From assembly GCA_022803075.1 (NCBI GenBank), contig JAFFTF010000003.1:297558-353738 (forward strand): a stretch of DNA of 56,181 bases. The letters are read 5' to 3'. Positions within the stretch are counted from its first letter, which is position 1. Each line of letters starts with the position of its first letter. Under the pieces are notes generated by a model. It saw nothing but the letters and a program-made list of their open reading frames with translations, was not told the origin of the DNA and made no database searches. This stretch comes from Micrococcales bacterium 31B (GTDB taxonomy: Bacteria > Actinomycetota > Actinomycetes > Actinomycetales > Dermabacteraceae). Of the stretch, positions 25,520-34,047 are shown piece after piece. The position numbers were made by a program, and so were the translations under genes.

Positions 25520-26791
25520 CTACCCGCCCAGCTCTGCGACCGCCTGCTCGGCCGCCGCCGCCACCGTCATGCCCTCGCCCTGCAGCGTCGCGAACGCGGT
25601 CTCTAGCCGCTGCAGCGTCAGCGCGGTACCCCCGGGCGGCACGGGGGGCTCGGGCACCGAATCGCCCGCCACCCGGTCAACGTAATTCAAGCGCGCCAGG
25701 TCAATGCCCGTGAACGTCGCCCGAATCGCGTCGCGCACCTTCACATTCGACGGCACCCCGCGGTCTGTCTTCTGCAGAGCGGGAGCCTCGGTCGAGTTCA
25801 CGAGATACGACACGAACGCGGCTGCCGCCTGCGGATTCTCCGACCGCGCCGATACGGCCCACTGCATCGTGCTCTTCAGGTACACGCCCGACGAGCCCCC
25901 GCCCTCGTCTTGTCGTGGGGGCGGCACCATCGCCATCTCCAGACCCCCCAGCGCGGCATACGTGAACAGGTCGGCGCTCCAGCCGGGCTGCATTCCCAGC
26001 CGACCCTGGGCAAACAACCTTTGCGCGGGAGCGGCCGTCGCATCGGCCAACGCCTCCGGCCACGGCGGAGCGGCCTGCGCAGCAATGAGCCCCCGCTGAA
26101 ACTCAAATACCGATTGCACGGTGGACTGCGATACCTTGTCACCGTTCGCGCCGTACAACCCACCGTCGCGCTGCACCGCCCACGGCTCTGCGTACCCCTG
26201 CGCCGCCGCGCCGTAGGTACCCGCCGGGCTACCCTGCTGCACGCGTCGCGCGAGCTCGCGATACTCGCTCCAGGTCCAGGCATCGCCGCGCGGCACCTCG
26301 ACTCCCGCGTCGCGCAAAACCTTGACATTGATCAGGATGCCCTGGGCGTCGACCCCGCTCGGTACCGACACCTGCCGACCGTTCATCCGCACGCGTTCGA
26401 GCGGCCCGCCCTCGAGATCCGAGAGGTTCAGCACCCCGCCCTGCTCGCCGAGGTCGGCGAGCAGGCCTCGCGCCGAAAGATCGGCCACGAGATCGGCATT
26501 CAGTTGCAGCACGTCGGGCAGTTCTGAGGCCTCGATGGCGGCCTCCAGCGTTGCGGGGTAGTCGCCCCACCCCACGCTCTCCCCCGTCAGAGCGAAACCC
26601 GTGCCGAGACGCCCGTACGCCTCGATCACCAGCTGGGTCACCTGCGCGCGTACCTCCGCGCCCCACCACGCGACACGCAGTTCACCCTTGACCACGGCGG
26701 CTGGCTCCGTGCAGGACGCCAGCGCGGGCATCGCCATCGCGCCCAGCGCGCCGCCCGACAGTCGAAGAAAAGATGCGCGGCTCAGATGCAT
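25520..26791 (-). CDS. Divergent third solute-binding lipoprotein paralogue
   Basis: A 423-residue family 1 binding protein with lipobox PALASC. It aligns with the other two along its whole length but is much diverged: the shared DWSGYW ligand-region block is replaced by GWGDYP, the KNSP motif is lost, and SGMYYKNAMSWS becomes SGVYLKSTMQWA. Because residues in these blocks usually shape the sugar pocket, altered ligand specificity is likely. No permease genes adjoin it directly; it may feed the downstream MalF/MalG pair. It follows the maleylpyruvate-isomerase-like gene by 84 bases. Confidence 0.9.
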   Translation of the reverse strand: MHLSRASFLRLSGGALGAMAMPALASCTEPAAVVKGELRVAWWGAEVRAQVTQLVIEAYGRLGTGFALTGESVGWGDYPATLEAAIEASELPDVLQLNADLVADLSARGLLADLGEQGGVLNLSDLEGGPLERVRMNGRQVSVPSGVDAQGILINVKVLRDAGVEVPRGDAWTWSEYRELARRVQQGSPAGTYGAAAQGYAEPWAVQRDGGLYGANGDKVSQSTVQSVFEFQRGLIAAQAAPPWPEALADATAAPAQRLFAQGRLGMQPGWSADLFTYAALGGLEMAMVPPPRQDEGGGSSGVYLKSTMQWAVSARSENPQAAAAFVSYLVNSTEAPALQKTDRGVPSNVKVRDAIRATFTGIDLARLNYVDRVAGDSVPEPPVPPGGTALTLQRLETAFATLQGEGMTVAAAAEQAVAELGG

Positions 26792-26842
26792 GCCGTGGTG
26801 CTCCTCAGGACGAGCGGTAAAGGGCCGAGAACCACCCTACCC

Positions 26843-26859
26843 GGCCACCGGGGCGTCCG
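26843..26859 (+). repeat. Dispersed motif copy 4 (exact 17-mer, intergenic)
   Basis: GGCCACCGGGGCGTCCG in the 84-base gap between the third binding-protein gene and the next gene, so here it is not coding. Confidence 0.6.
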
Positions 26860-26875
26860 CCTCTGCCGCACCGCC

Positions 26876-27670
26876 TCAAAGTATCCCGACGTCGAGCACC
26901 GCCTGGAACTCCGCGAGCACACTGGGGTCGCCCGCGCGGGTCAGCCCCGCGTCGGCGCGGTTCCACACGAGCAGGTCGAGGGCCGCTGCGGGCCCGGTCA
27001 CCGAGGCGTCCGGCCGCGCGCCCGCGGGGGCACGCGCGCACGAGGGCTGGTCCACGAACTGCTGGCCCCACGATTCGCCCGACCAGCGCGCCGTCTCGAA
27101 CAGCCACGACTGCCCCGTGTCGCTCGCCCTCAGCTCGATCACGCCCGTGGCGCGGCGATCGGGTTGCACGCCCGCCCACTGCCACATGACATCGATGACG
27201 TGGTCGATGCCGTCGGCCGCAAACTCTGGGGCGATGGGGCCGGGCGGCAGGCCCGCCGCGAGCTCGGCGTCGACGCGATGCATGGTCACCTCGTGGGTCT
27301 GCATGCGCCACGTGAAGCCGACGGTCTGGTCGGGCTCAAACCAGCTCCACGCGGCGTCGCCGGGTTGCTTGGACGCCAGGGTGGCCAGTAGCGCCTCGGT
27401 CGCCGCTGCTCGGGCGGCGAGCAAGGTAGGCACGTCGTCGGGTAGCGCGGGGCGCTCGCTATCGAAGCGCTTGACTCCCTCGAGGTCGAGCCCCTGCCCC
27501 AGCACGGCCGCCCAGAACTCGTGGACCTGCACGAGGTGTTGCAGCAGCTCAAGGGCGCTCCATTCGGGGCACGTGGGAACGCGAGCGTCGGGGGCGAGAT
27601 CTGCGAGGGCCGTGGCGAAGCGTTCGGCCTCGGCGCGAATGTGGGCGGCACGGTCGTTCAGTGACATCAT
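26876..27670 (-). CDS. Maleylpyruvate isomerase N-terminal / DinB-like family protein
   Basis: A 264-residue protein of the actinobacterial TIGR03083-type family. The N-terminal half is a DinB-like four-helix bundle with the family motif VPTCPEWSALELLQHLVQVH, whose His residues would bind a metal, and a later MHRVDAELAAG block. Family members use or resemble mycothiol-dependent enzymes, but most have no assigned reaction. It starts at tandem ATGs (27670/27667). It lies 45 bases after the Gfo/Idh-DUF6807 fusion on the same strand, so it is probably part of that operon. Confidence 0.82.
   Translation of the reverse strand: MMSLNDRAAHIRAEAERFATALADLAPDARVPTCPEWSALELLQHLVQVHEFWAAVLGQGLDLEGVKRFDSERPALPDDVPTLLAARAAATEALLATLASKQPGDAAWSWFEPDQTVGFTWRMQTHEVTMHRVDAELAAGLPPGPIAPEFAADGIDHVIDVMWQWAGVQPDRRATGVIELRASDTGQSWLFETARWSGESWGQQFVDQPSCARAPAGARPDASVTGPAAALDLLVWNRADAGLTRAGDPSVLAEFQAVLDVGIL
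26996..27015 (+). repeat. Dispersed motif copy 5 (two mismatches)
   Basis: GGTCACCGAGGCGTCCGGCC inside the maleylpyruvate-isomerase-like gene, antisense to it. It matches the consensus at 16 of the 18 core positions. Confidence 0.4.
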
Positions 27671-27715
27671 GCCGTGAACGATACCCGCGCGGGGGCGAGT
27701 GCGCGGGGGTTCGGG

Positions 27716-29683
27716 CTACGCGTCCGCCACCGCGACATCCACCGCGATCACGAGCGGCGCGTCCGCGGTCACCACCCGCCGCTCGGCGTACGCGACGCTC
27801 AGCCCCACGCCCGGGTAGCCACTCGCGCGCACGAACCACGGCAGCAGGTCGTCGCCGCGCTGCGTGAACGTCAGCGCGAACCGACCGCCGTCGCGCGCCG
27901 TCGCCGCGTAACGCAGCCACCGGGTGCGCGCGCCCATGCACTCCGCCTCGCCGACGTGCGTCGCCTCGGCGTCGTCGCCCGCGTTCACCTCGATGTCATC
28001 GCACAGCGCGAGCCTCGCGAAGAATCCCCCGTAGCCCGCGCCGGGCCGCGAGTCGGTGGCGGGCGAACCCAGGCCGACCCCGCGTGCGTCCGTACCCTCG
28101 GCCGCCACGAGGCGACTGCGCCAACGCAGCACCAGGGCGTCCGCCCCGTGCGATACCGAGACGGTGCGGGTCTCGCGAAGGAGGGCCGCGCCGTTCGCGC
28201 CGCGCCAGGCGAGGTCGTACGCCCACGTGTCGCCGGGCCGCGAGGAGTCAATGTCGATGCGGCCGTGGTCGGGCAGCCACACGTAGCCCTCCCCCGCCGT
28301 GCAGGTGCGGCCGCCCCAGAGGTTGTTGCCGTCGACGTCTTGAATCGCGAGGCCGAAACCTAGATGCCAGTCGTGGTCGGCGGCCATGACCCCCGAGACG
28401 ACGGTGCCGCGCGGCGTGGTCACGGGGTGCAGAAAGGGCCGCGGGCTCAGCAGAGCGGGAACTCCCTCGCCCGAGTTGTGCACGACCGCGCCACCCGCCT
28501 GCTCGCCCAGCACGCGCCCCTCGGGAAGAGCCCAGGGAAGGCCCTGCGCCTCGAACGTGATGAGCTCGTAGGCGACCCGGCGCACCGCGGTCTCTATGCC
28601 CGCGATGACGGGGTGCGCGTCGCCGCCCTCGCCGTGCCACGTGACCACGGCGTCGGGCACGGGTCGCACGGGCGGCGCGGTGCGCACGGCCTCCATGACG
28701 CGCATGAACCCGCCCACGCTGCCGACGTCTGCGAGCAGGGCGCGCGCCTCGCCGCTCCGCACGGCCGCGAGGTTCGCGAGCAGCTCGGTGTACCCGCCCG
28801 AGCTGCTCGATTCGAGGGTTTCGCCGCGCCACAGCTCGACAGTGTTTTCGGTGTAACGAAACACGATGCGCCCCGTCTCGCCGTGCACCACGATCTCGGG
28901 CGGCGACTGCTCGCCCGCGCACAGGGTCAGCCCAAACGCGAGCCGCAGCCCACGAGCCCGCATCACGACCGTAGACGTGTCGTCGGCCTCAATGTCGTGC
29001 GCGTGAAACTGTTCGAGGTGCACGAACTCGATGTCGCTCGCGGCGCGCGCCCCGGCGATGTTGAGTGCCGCCGCGACGCAGTGCGCGAGGGGGTTGGTGA
29101 TCACGCCATCAACCACATCGTGGCCGTTCAGTCGGCGTCGACCGGCCCACGCGGCGCGCTCATAGTAGGAGACCTCGCGGCGCCACGCGCCGAACCCGCC
29201 GATGCCCTGCACGGAGCCGATCTCGCCGTCCGCGATCAGTCGCTTGACCGTCGCGAGCCCGTGAAACCCGAAGCTTTGAAACCCGATTTGCAGGTACGCG
29301 TCGGACGCCGCGGCGGCCCGTTCCAGCGCCTCATACTCTGCGAGCGACACGGTGGGCGGCTTCTCGAGCAGCACGTCGACACCCGCGGCGAGGCACTGCG
29401 CCGCGAGCGGCAGGTGGGTGGGGATCGGCGTTGCGAGCACCACGATGTCGACCTCGGCGCGACCCTCGGCGCGCGCCGCGAGCAGCGCCTCCACCGACTC
29501 GAACTGCGCCACCTCGCCGCAGTGCTCGGCGAGGTCGCGAGCGACGGGCGCGGCGGGGTCGAGCGGTCGAGGGTCGATCACGGCGGCCACCGTGAACTCG
29601 GCGAGCTGGGGTTCGCTCGCGATCTGACGCACGTGGTGCGCGCCGTGCCCGTGGATTCCGGCGATGGCTACCTTGACGGTCAT
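27716..29683 (-). CDS. Gfo/Idh/MocA oxidoreductase fused to DUF6807 (PmoA-like) domain
   Basis: A 655-residue two-domain protein. Residues about 1-365 are a Gfo/Idh/MocA NAD(P)-dependent sugar dehydrogenase: Rossmann start VKVAIAGIHGHGAHHV and the EKPPTVSLAEYEAL lysine motif. Residues about 370-655 match DUF6807, once called methane oxygenase PmoA: the SPRPFLHPVTTPRGTVVSG and DHDWHLGF-x-DVDGNNLWGG blocks are its hallmark. DUF6807 proteins usually accompany sugar or glycoside catabolism and their activity is unproven. Its position between an M24-like gene and sugar-transport genes supports carbohydrate work. The fusion suggests that both domains act on one substrate. Confidence 0.88.
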   Translation of the reverse strand: MTVKVAIAGIHGHGAHHVRQIASEPQLAEFTVAAVIDPRPLDPAAPVARDLAEHCGEVAQFESVEALLAARAEGRAEVDIVVLATPIPTHLPLAAQCLAAGVDVLLEKPPTVSLAEYEALERAAAASDAYLQIGFQSFGFHGLATVKRLIADGEIGSVQGIGGFGAWRREVSYYERAAWAGRRRLNGHDVVDGVITNPLAHCVAAALNIAGARAASDIEFVHLEQFHAHDIEADDTSTVVMRARGLRLAFGLTLCAGEQSPPEIVVHGETGRIVFRYTENTVELWRGETLESSSSGGYTELLANLAAVRSGEARALLADVGSVGGFMRVMEAVRTAPPVRPVPDAVVTWHGEGGDAHPVIAGIETAVRRVAYELITFEAQGLPWALPEGRVLGEQAGGAVVHNSGEGVPALLSPRPFLHPVTTPRGTVVSGVMAADHDWHLGFGLAIQDVDGNNLWGGRTCTAGEGYVWLPDHGRIDIDSSRPGDTWAYDLAWRGANGAALLRETRTVSVSHGADALVLRWRSRLVAAEGTDARGVGLGSPATDSRPGAGYGGFFARLALCDDIEVNAGDDAEATHVGEAECMGARTRWLRYAATARDGGRFALTFTQRGDDLLPWFVRASGYPGVGLSVAYAERRVVTADAPLVIAVDVAVADA

Positions 29684-29714
29684 GCTGAGGCTCTTTCGTG
29701 CTGCGGGCGCCGGA

Positions 29715-30824
29715 TTACGCGAGGACGAGGGGCAGGGGCCGGTCGAGTTCGCCCACGCGCTGTGTCGGCCACCGGGGGTCGTGAGTTAGCACCGTGAGGG
29801 TCTCGCCGTCGCGCAGTATCGTGTCTTCGATCTTGGTGTTGGGGCTCGAGGGGTTCCACGCGAGCGCGAAGCGGTCGGGCAGCACGCAGTCGGTCAGCTC
29901 GGTGCCGCGGGGGTCGCGGCCGGCGAAGCCCGCCACGCCACCCTGGTGGTGGTTGCGCCATTCCAGATCGTCGTAGCCCACGCGGCCGTAGGCCGCGCAC
30001 CCCGCGGCAAACGCGTCGCTGAGGCGAGCCCCGGGCACGCTGGCGTCCAAAAATGCCTTTTCGATGGCCGTGATGCGACCCTCGTAACGAATCTGAGCCT
30101 CGGTTTGGGGGCTGAACTGCACCCAGCGCGAGACGTTCGCGATGAGGCCCTGGCGGCGGGCGCAGAGCACGGCGAGGGCGCGGTCTCCGAGGGGGGCGTC
30201 GGTGGGCAGGGGGTGGCGGTGGCGGCGCCGCGATTCGCCGCCGACCAGCACGACGAGCGGGTCGGCGCCGAGGTCGAGGGTCTGGGCCGCGAGTTCGCGG
30301 GCGAGCTCGCGTTCGCTTAGGTAGGGCGTGGCGGTTTCGAGCACGCGGGTCATGACCTGGGCGGCCTCGCGGCAGAGGGCGCCGTAGGCGGCGAGGTCGG
30401 CGTCGCCGAGCCGTTGGCGCAGGGTCGTCAGTTCGGCCTCGGCGCAGGCCTCGGTGAGGTAGTCGGCGCGGGACGCCTCGGCGGTGACGCTGGCATACCA
30501 GGGCACGGGGTGGATGCGCACGTTGGGGGGCAGCTCTTCGAGCGCGAGGCGGTCGGCCTCGTTGTTGGTGGCGTAGACGGTGAGCGCGTCATCCCGGGGG
30601 GCGTCGGCGCTGATGGTGGCGGCGACGAGCGGGGGCGCCGCGAGCGAGACGTGTAGCCGGCCGCCGCCGAGGAGCCAGCCGAGCGAGGGCTGCGTGGTGA
30701 GGGTGATGCCGTCGGCGCCGCACGAGCGGGCCAGCTCTTGGAGGGCCTGCACTTTGGCGAGGTCGAGCGCGGGCACGGGGGCAAGCGGGAGTACGGCCGC
30801 GGGGAGGGTGGTTTCGAGGGTCAT
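29715..30824 (-). CDS. M24 (pita-bread fold) creatinase/aminopeptidase-like protein lacking metal-ligand Asp residues
   Basis: A 369-residue protein with the M24 C-terminal fold: HHQGGVAGFAGRDPRG, ALAWNPSSPNTKIEDTIL and the preceding helices are recognisable. In true M24 peptidases two Asp residues in the V-D-x-G and Y-x-x-D-x-T/R segments bind metal. Here the matching stretch reads VLCARRQGLIANVSRWVQ, with Cys/Ala and Asn in those places. It is therefore probably not a metallopeptidase, more like creatinase, or non-catalytic. It is first in the operon with the Gfo/Idh-DUF6807 gene and has a LacI-type box 66 bases upstream. Confidence 0.82.
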   Translation of the reverse strand: MTLETTLPAAVLPLAPVPALDLAKVQALQELARSCGADGITLTTQPSLGWLLGGGRLHVSLAAPPLVAATISADAPRDDALTVYATNNEADRLALEELPPNVRIHPVPWYASVTAEASRADYLTEACAEAELTTLRQRLGDADLAAYGALCREAAQVMTRVLETATPYLSERELARELAAQTLDLGADPLVVLVGGESRRRHRHPLPTDAPLGDRALAVLCARRQGLIANVSRWVQFSPQTEAQIRYEGRITAIEKAFLDASVPGARLSDAFAAGCAAYGRVGYDDLEWRNHHQGGVAGFAGRDPRGTELTDCVLPDRFALAWNPSSPNTKIEDTILRDGETLTVLTHDPRWPTQRVGELDRPLPLVLA

Positions 30825-30889
30825 GCTTCACCTTTGAGTCAGGTCGCCGAGGGCGAATGACTGGAATCGTAGCCGAAAACCCCCGCGCG

Positions 30890-30903
30890 GGAAAGCGCTT
30901 ACC
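30890..30903. promoter_or_regulatory. LacI-type operator GGAAAGCGCTTACC
   Basis: A palindrome with one asymmetric position, the same GAAAGCGCTT core as the boxes at 25171 and 45002. It lies 66 bases before the M24-like gene, the first gene of the carbohydrate operon, and 48 bases past the end of the LacI gene. Confidence 0.65.
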
Positions 30904-30950
30904 GAGAATTTGGGACGCTCCCCCGGCGCCTCGCGCCGCCCGGCCGGCCG

Positions 30951-31961
30951 CTACGGCGCGGGCGGGGCCGTCGAATCCCGCACCGCGATGCTCGGGCGAA
31001 ACAGCAGGTTGTGCGCGGGTTCGCGGCCCTCGATCAGCGCAAACAGGCGCGCCCAGGCCAGCTGGCCGATGCTCTCCTGCGGCACGAAGGCACTCGTGAG
31101 CGAGGGGGTCGCGTAGCGCGCGAACGGAATGTCATCGAACCCCGCGAGCGAGACCTGCGCGGGCACGCTGACTCCGCGCTCCGCGAGCCCGGCGTTCACG
31201 CCGAGCGCCACGAGGTCATTGTAGGCCACCACCGCGGTGGCCTCGGTCGCGAGCAGCGGCTCGGTCGCGGCCATGCCGTCATCGAAGAACGCTCCGCACG
31301 GCACCACCTGCACCTCGACCCCGTCGCGCCGATACTCGGCGAGCCCGCGCAGTCGCTCCTGGTTGGAATACGACCGTTCGGGGCCGCTCGCGAAGGCGAT
31401 GCGACGATGACCCAGCGCGACCAGGTGGTCGAGCAGGTCGTGCATTCCGGCCGCGTAGTCGATGGCCAGCACCGGCACGGCCGCCTCGGGCGAGCGGCGA
31501 TTGGTGAGCACGCTGGGGTACAGATCGGGCAGGCACGATTCGAGCTCGGCGTCGCTCATGCGGGGCGCACACAGCACCAGACCGTCGCAGTATTTGCGCA
31601 GGTTGAGCGCCGTTTCGCGCTCGTCCTCCGGGTGCTCGGCCGTGTCGGCCACCACGACCCGGTAGCCGTCGGCAGCGGCCGCGCGGGTCACTCCCTGCAG
31701 GGCCGCATGAAAGGTCGGATTTGCGAGGTCGGGCACGATGATACCGATGGAGAGCGTCTTGCCGAGCGAGAGCGCCTGCGCGGCCTTCGACGGTTCGTAG
31801 CCGAGATTCTCGGCGGCGGCGCGCACCAGATCGGCGAGTTTGGGGTCGACCGTATCGCGGCCATTCATGACGCGAGAGACGGTGGCGCGCGAGACGCCCG
31901 CGGCGCGCGCGACATCGCCGATAGTGGCCCTGCGCTGTCCGCCCTGCAAGAAACTTGACAT
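30951..31961 (-). CDS. LacI-family regulator between two sugar operons
   Basis: A 336-residue regulator. The headpiece is ATIGDVARAAGVSRATVSRVMNG (about residues 11-33) with a hinge near KAAQALSLGKT, followed by a sugar-binding domain with DYAAGMHDLLDHLVALGHRRIAF and the final RDSTAPPAP tail. ATG 31961 is used because longer frames read through the divergent promoter. Divergent from it is the uronate-type operon, with an operator at 32056-32069 in the shared promoter. The M24 operon lies downstream with another box. It could control both. Confidence 0.9.
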   Translation of the reverse strand: MSSFLQGGQRRATIGDVARAAGVSRATVSRVMNGRDTVDPKLADLVRAAAENLGYEPSKAAQALSLGKTLSIGIIVPDLANPTFHAALQGVTRAAAADGYRVVVADTAEHPEDERETALNLRKYCDGLVLCAPRMSDAELESCLPDLYPSVLTNRRSPEAAVPVLAIDYAAGMHDLLDHLVALGHRRIAFASGPERSYSNQERLRGLAEYRRDGVEVQVVPCGAFFDDGMAATEPLLATEATAVVAYNDLVALGVNAGLAERGVSVPAQVSLAGFDDIPFARYATPSLTSAFVPQESIGQLAWARLFALIEGREPAHNLLFRPSIAVRDSTAPPAP

Positions 31962-32030
31962 GCCGTGAAGTCTATCGAGGTGGGGGGCCAATTCGGACGC
32001 GCCGGCGCCGCCCTGGCAGCCCCACCCCCC

Positions 32031-32058
32031 TTGACACGATCGAAAAATACCTGATAGA
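32031..32058 (+). promoter_or_regulatory. Sigma-70-type promoter of the uronate operon
   Basis: A consensus -35 TTGACA (32031-32036) and a -10 GATAGA (32053-32058) with 16-base spacing. The LacI-type palindrome at 32056-32069 overlaps the -10 and the expected start point, the classical arrangement for repression. Confidence 0.6.
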
Positions 32059-32069
32059 AACCGGTTACT
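32056..32069. promoter_or_regulatory. LacI-type operator AGAAACCGGTTACT
   Basis: The symmetric core AACCGGTT (32059-32066) sits in the NGAAANCGNTTNCN pattern. It overlaps the -10 of the promoter for the uronate-type operon and lies 95 bases from the divergent LacI start. Confidence 0.65.
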
Positions 32070-32096
32070 CAGATTTTTCATGACGAAAGGCCGCGC

Positions 32097-33062
32097 ATGC
32101 GCATCGTAGTCACCGGCGGCAGCGGCCGGCTCGGGGTCAGCGTCGTCACCTTCCTGCACGCCCAGGGCCACGACGTCGTCTCCTTTGACCGCGCCCCCCA
32201 TCCGACCCTGCCCCCGGGCACTCACCGCACCGTCGACCTCGCCGACCCCGGCCAAACCTGGTCGGCCATGAGCGCGGCACGGCCCGAGGCCGTCGTGCAC
32301 CTCGCCGCCATCGCCACCCCGTTTAGCCTGCCCGACCACATCATCTACGAGACCAACAGCCGCATCGCCTACACGGTTACCGAGGCCGCCATCGCGGCCG
32401 GTGCCCGCAAGGTGCTCTCGGCCTCCAGCCCCACAGTGCTGGGCTACGGCACCCCCCGCGGCTGGGTGCCACAGTACCTACCGCTCGACGAAAAACACCC
32501 CACGGCACCCTGGAACGGGTACGCCCTCTCGAAGCAAAACATCGAGACGATCATGCAGATGTTCCACCACAAGAACGGCGACACCGTCACCCTCGGTGCC
32601 TTCCGCCCCTGCTACGTCATCTCGCCCCCCGAATGGGCCGGGGCACCCACCCAGCAGGGTCACACCCTCTACGAACGCCTGCAAAACCCCGCCCTCAGCG
32701 CCGTCGCCCTCTTCAACTACGTCGACGCGCGGGATGTGGGCACCTTCGTCGAGGCCTGGCTGCAGCAGGCCTCCCCCGCGCTCAGCGGCGAGACGTTCTT
32801 CGTCGGCGCGAGCGACGCCCTCGCCACCCGCCCCCTTGCCGACCTCATGCCCCTGTATTGGCCCGGCACCGAGGCCACCGCGGCGCACCTCACGGGCCGC
32901 GAATCGGCGTTCGACTGCTCCAAGGCCGAGCGACTGCTCGGCTGGAGCGCGGAGCGCTCGTGGCGCACCGAGCTCACGGGCGCGCCCGCCGACCTCGCTT
33001 CGCACCTCGCCGCCCAGCCCACTTCGCACCTCGAACCAAGCTTCGCAGCCCGCGTCGGCTAG
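32097..33062 (+). CDS. NAD-dependent epimerase/dehydratase family, probable uronate dehydrogenase
   Basis: A 321-residue extended short-chain dehydrogenase. The Rossmann motif VTGGSGRLG is at the N-terminus; the catalytic Tyr/Lys pair is in WNGYALSKQ, with a Ser near SASSPTVLG. By sequence alone it could be an epimerase or a dehydrogenase. Its place as first gene before KdgD, an enolase-superfamily enzyme and an aldehyde dehydrogenase argues for uronate dehydrogenase, which oxidises glucuronate or galacturonate to aldarolactone. A ribosome site, GAAAGG, precedes the ATG. Confidence 0.82.
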   Translation: MRIVVTGGSGRLGVSVVTFLHAQGHDVVSFDRAPHPTLPPGTHRTVDLADPGQTWSAMSAARPEAVVHLAAIATPFSLPDHIIYETNSRIAYTVTEAAIAAGARKVLSASSPTVLGYGTPRGWVPQYLPLDEKHPTAPWNGYALSKQNIETIMQMFHHKNGDTVTLGAFRPCYVISPPEWAGAPTQQGHTLYERLQNPALSAVALFNYVDARDVGTFVEAWLQQASPALSGETFFVGASDALATRPLADLMPLYWPGTEATAAHLTGRESAFDCSKAERLLGWSAERSWRTELTGAPADLASHLAAQPTSHLEPSFAARVG

Positions 33063-33072
33063 CCCCCCAGCG

Positions 33073-33089
33073 GGCCACCGGAGCGTCCG
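33073..33089 (+). repeat. Dispersed motif copy 6 (exact 17-mer, intergenic)
   Basis: GGCCACCGGAGCGTCCG, 11 bases after the stop of the uronate-dehydrogenase-like gene and before kdgD, so it is not coding. Confidence 0.6.
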
Positions 33090-33135
33090 CAAACCAACCC
33101 CCGCGCGCTACCGCGCCAGTACCCCAGGAGCCCTC

Positions 33136-34047
33136 ATGCAGTTCAACGGCATTCTCTTCTTTCCCGTCACCCCCTTCGACCAGGCCGGCCAGGTCGACAC
33201 CGCGGCCCTCGCCACGCACCTCGAAGACCGGCTCGAATACGGCATCGGCGGCGTGTTCCCCGCGTGCGGAACGGGCGAGGTACATGCCCTTTCGGCCGAC
33301 GAGGTGCGGCTCGTGGTCGAAACCACCGTGCGCACCGTGGGCGGCCGCGTGCCGGTGCTCGGCGGCGCGGGCGGCCCGCTCGGCCACGCCATCGCGTGTG
33401 CACGCGCGGCCGAAGCGGCGGGCGCCGACGGGCTCCTGCTGCTGCCGCCCTACCTCGTGGGGGCGGGCCAGGCGGGGCTGATTCGCTACGTCGAGGCGAT
33501 CACGGCCGCGACCACCCTGCCGGTGGTCATCTACCACCGCGCCAACGCCCAGTACACCCCCGCCACCGTCGCCCACCTCGCGAAGAACCCGCAGGTAGTG
33601 GGCTTCAAAGACGGGGTCGGCGACCTCGGCGTGACCCAAGAGATCGTGCGCACCGTCGCCGAATCGGGCCGCACCGACTTTCAGTTCTTCAACGGCCTGC
33701 TGACGGCCGAGATGACGCAGGGCGCGTTCCGCGGCATCGGCGTGCCCCTGTACTCGTCGGCCGCATTCGCGTTCGCTCCCGACATCGCGATGGCGTACTA
33801 CGACGCCTACACGAGCGGCAACGAGGAGCGCCGTCTTGAACTGCTCGACACGTTCTTCAGGCCGCTCGTGAAGCTGCGCGACCGCGCCCCCGGCTACGCC
33901 GTCGCCCTCATCAAGGCCGGCGTGCGCGCGGGTGGGCTCGACGTCGGCGGGGTCCGCGCCCCGCTCACCGACCCCACGGCCGACGAGGTCGCCGAGCTGA
34001 ACGCCATCGTCGAGCGCACGCGCGCCCTGCTGCTGGTGACCGCGTGA
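33136..34047 (+). CDS. kdgD: 5-dehydro-4-deoxyglucarate dehydratase
   Basis: A 303-residue DHDPS-superfamily TIM barrel that decarboxylates and dehydrates 5-keto-4-deoxyglucarate to 2,5-dioxopentanoate. It opens FFPVTPFD; the Schiff-base lysine is Lys158 in VGFKDGVGD, a sequence typical of KdgD, with Tyr133 in VVIYHRAN. Length equals the family's. ATG 33136 follows AGGAG at 7 bases. The stop overlaps the next gene's GTG (GTGA). It is the third step of the proposed uronate pathway. Confidence 0.9.
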   Translation: MQFNGILFFPVTPFDQAGQVDTAALATHLEDRLEYGIGGVFPACGTGEVHALSADEVRLVVETTVRTVGGRVPVLGGAGGPLGHAIACARAAEAAGADGLLLLPPYLVGAGQAGLIRYVEAITAATTLPVVIYHRANAQYTPATVAHLAKNPQVVGFKDGVGDLGVTQEIVRTVAESGRTDFQFFNGLLTAEMTQGAFRGIGVPLYSSAAFAFAPDIAMAYYDAYTSGNEERRLELLDTFFRPLVKLRDRAPGYAVALIKAGVRAGGLDVGGVRAPLTDPTADEVAELNAIVERTRALLLVTA

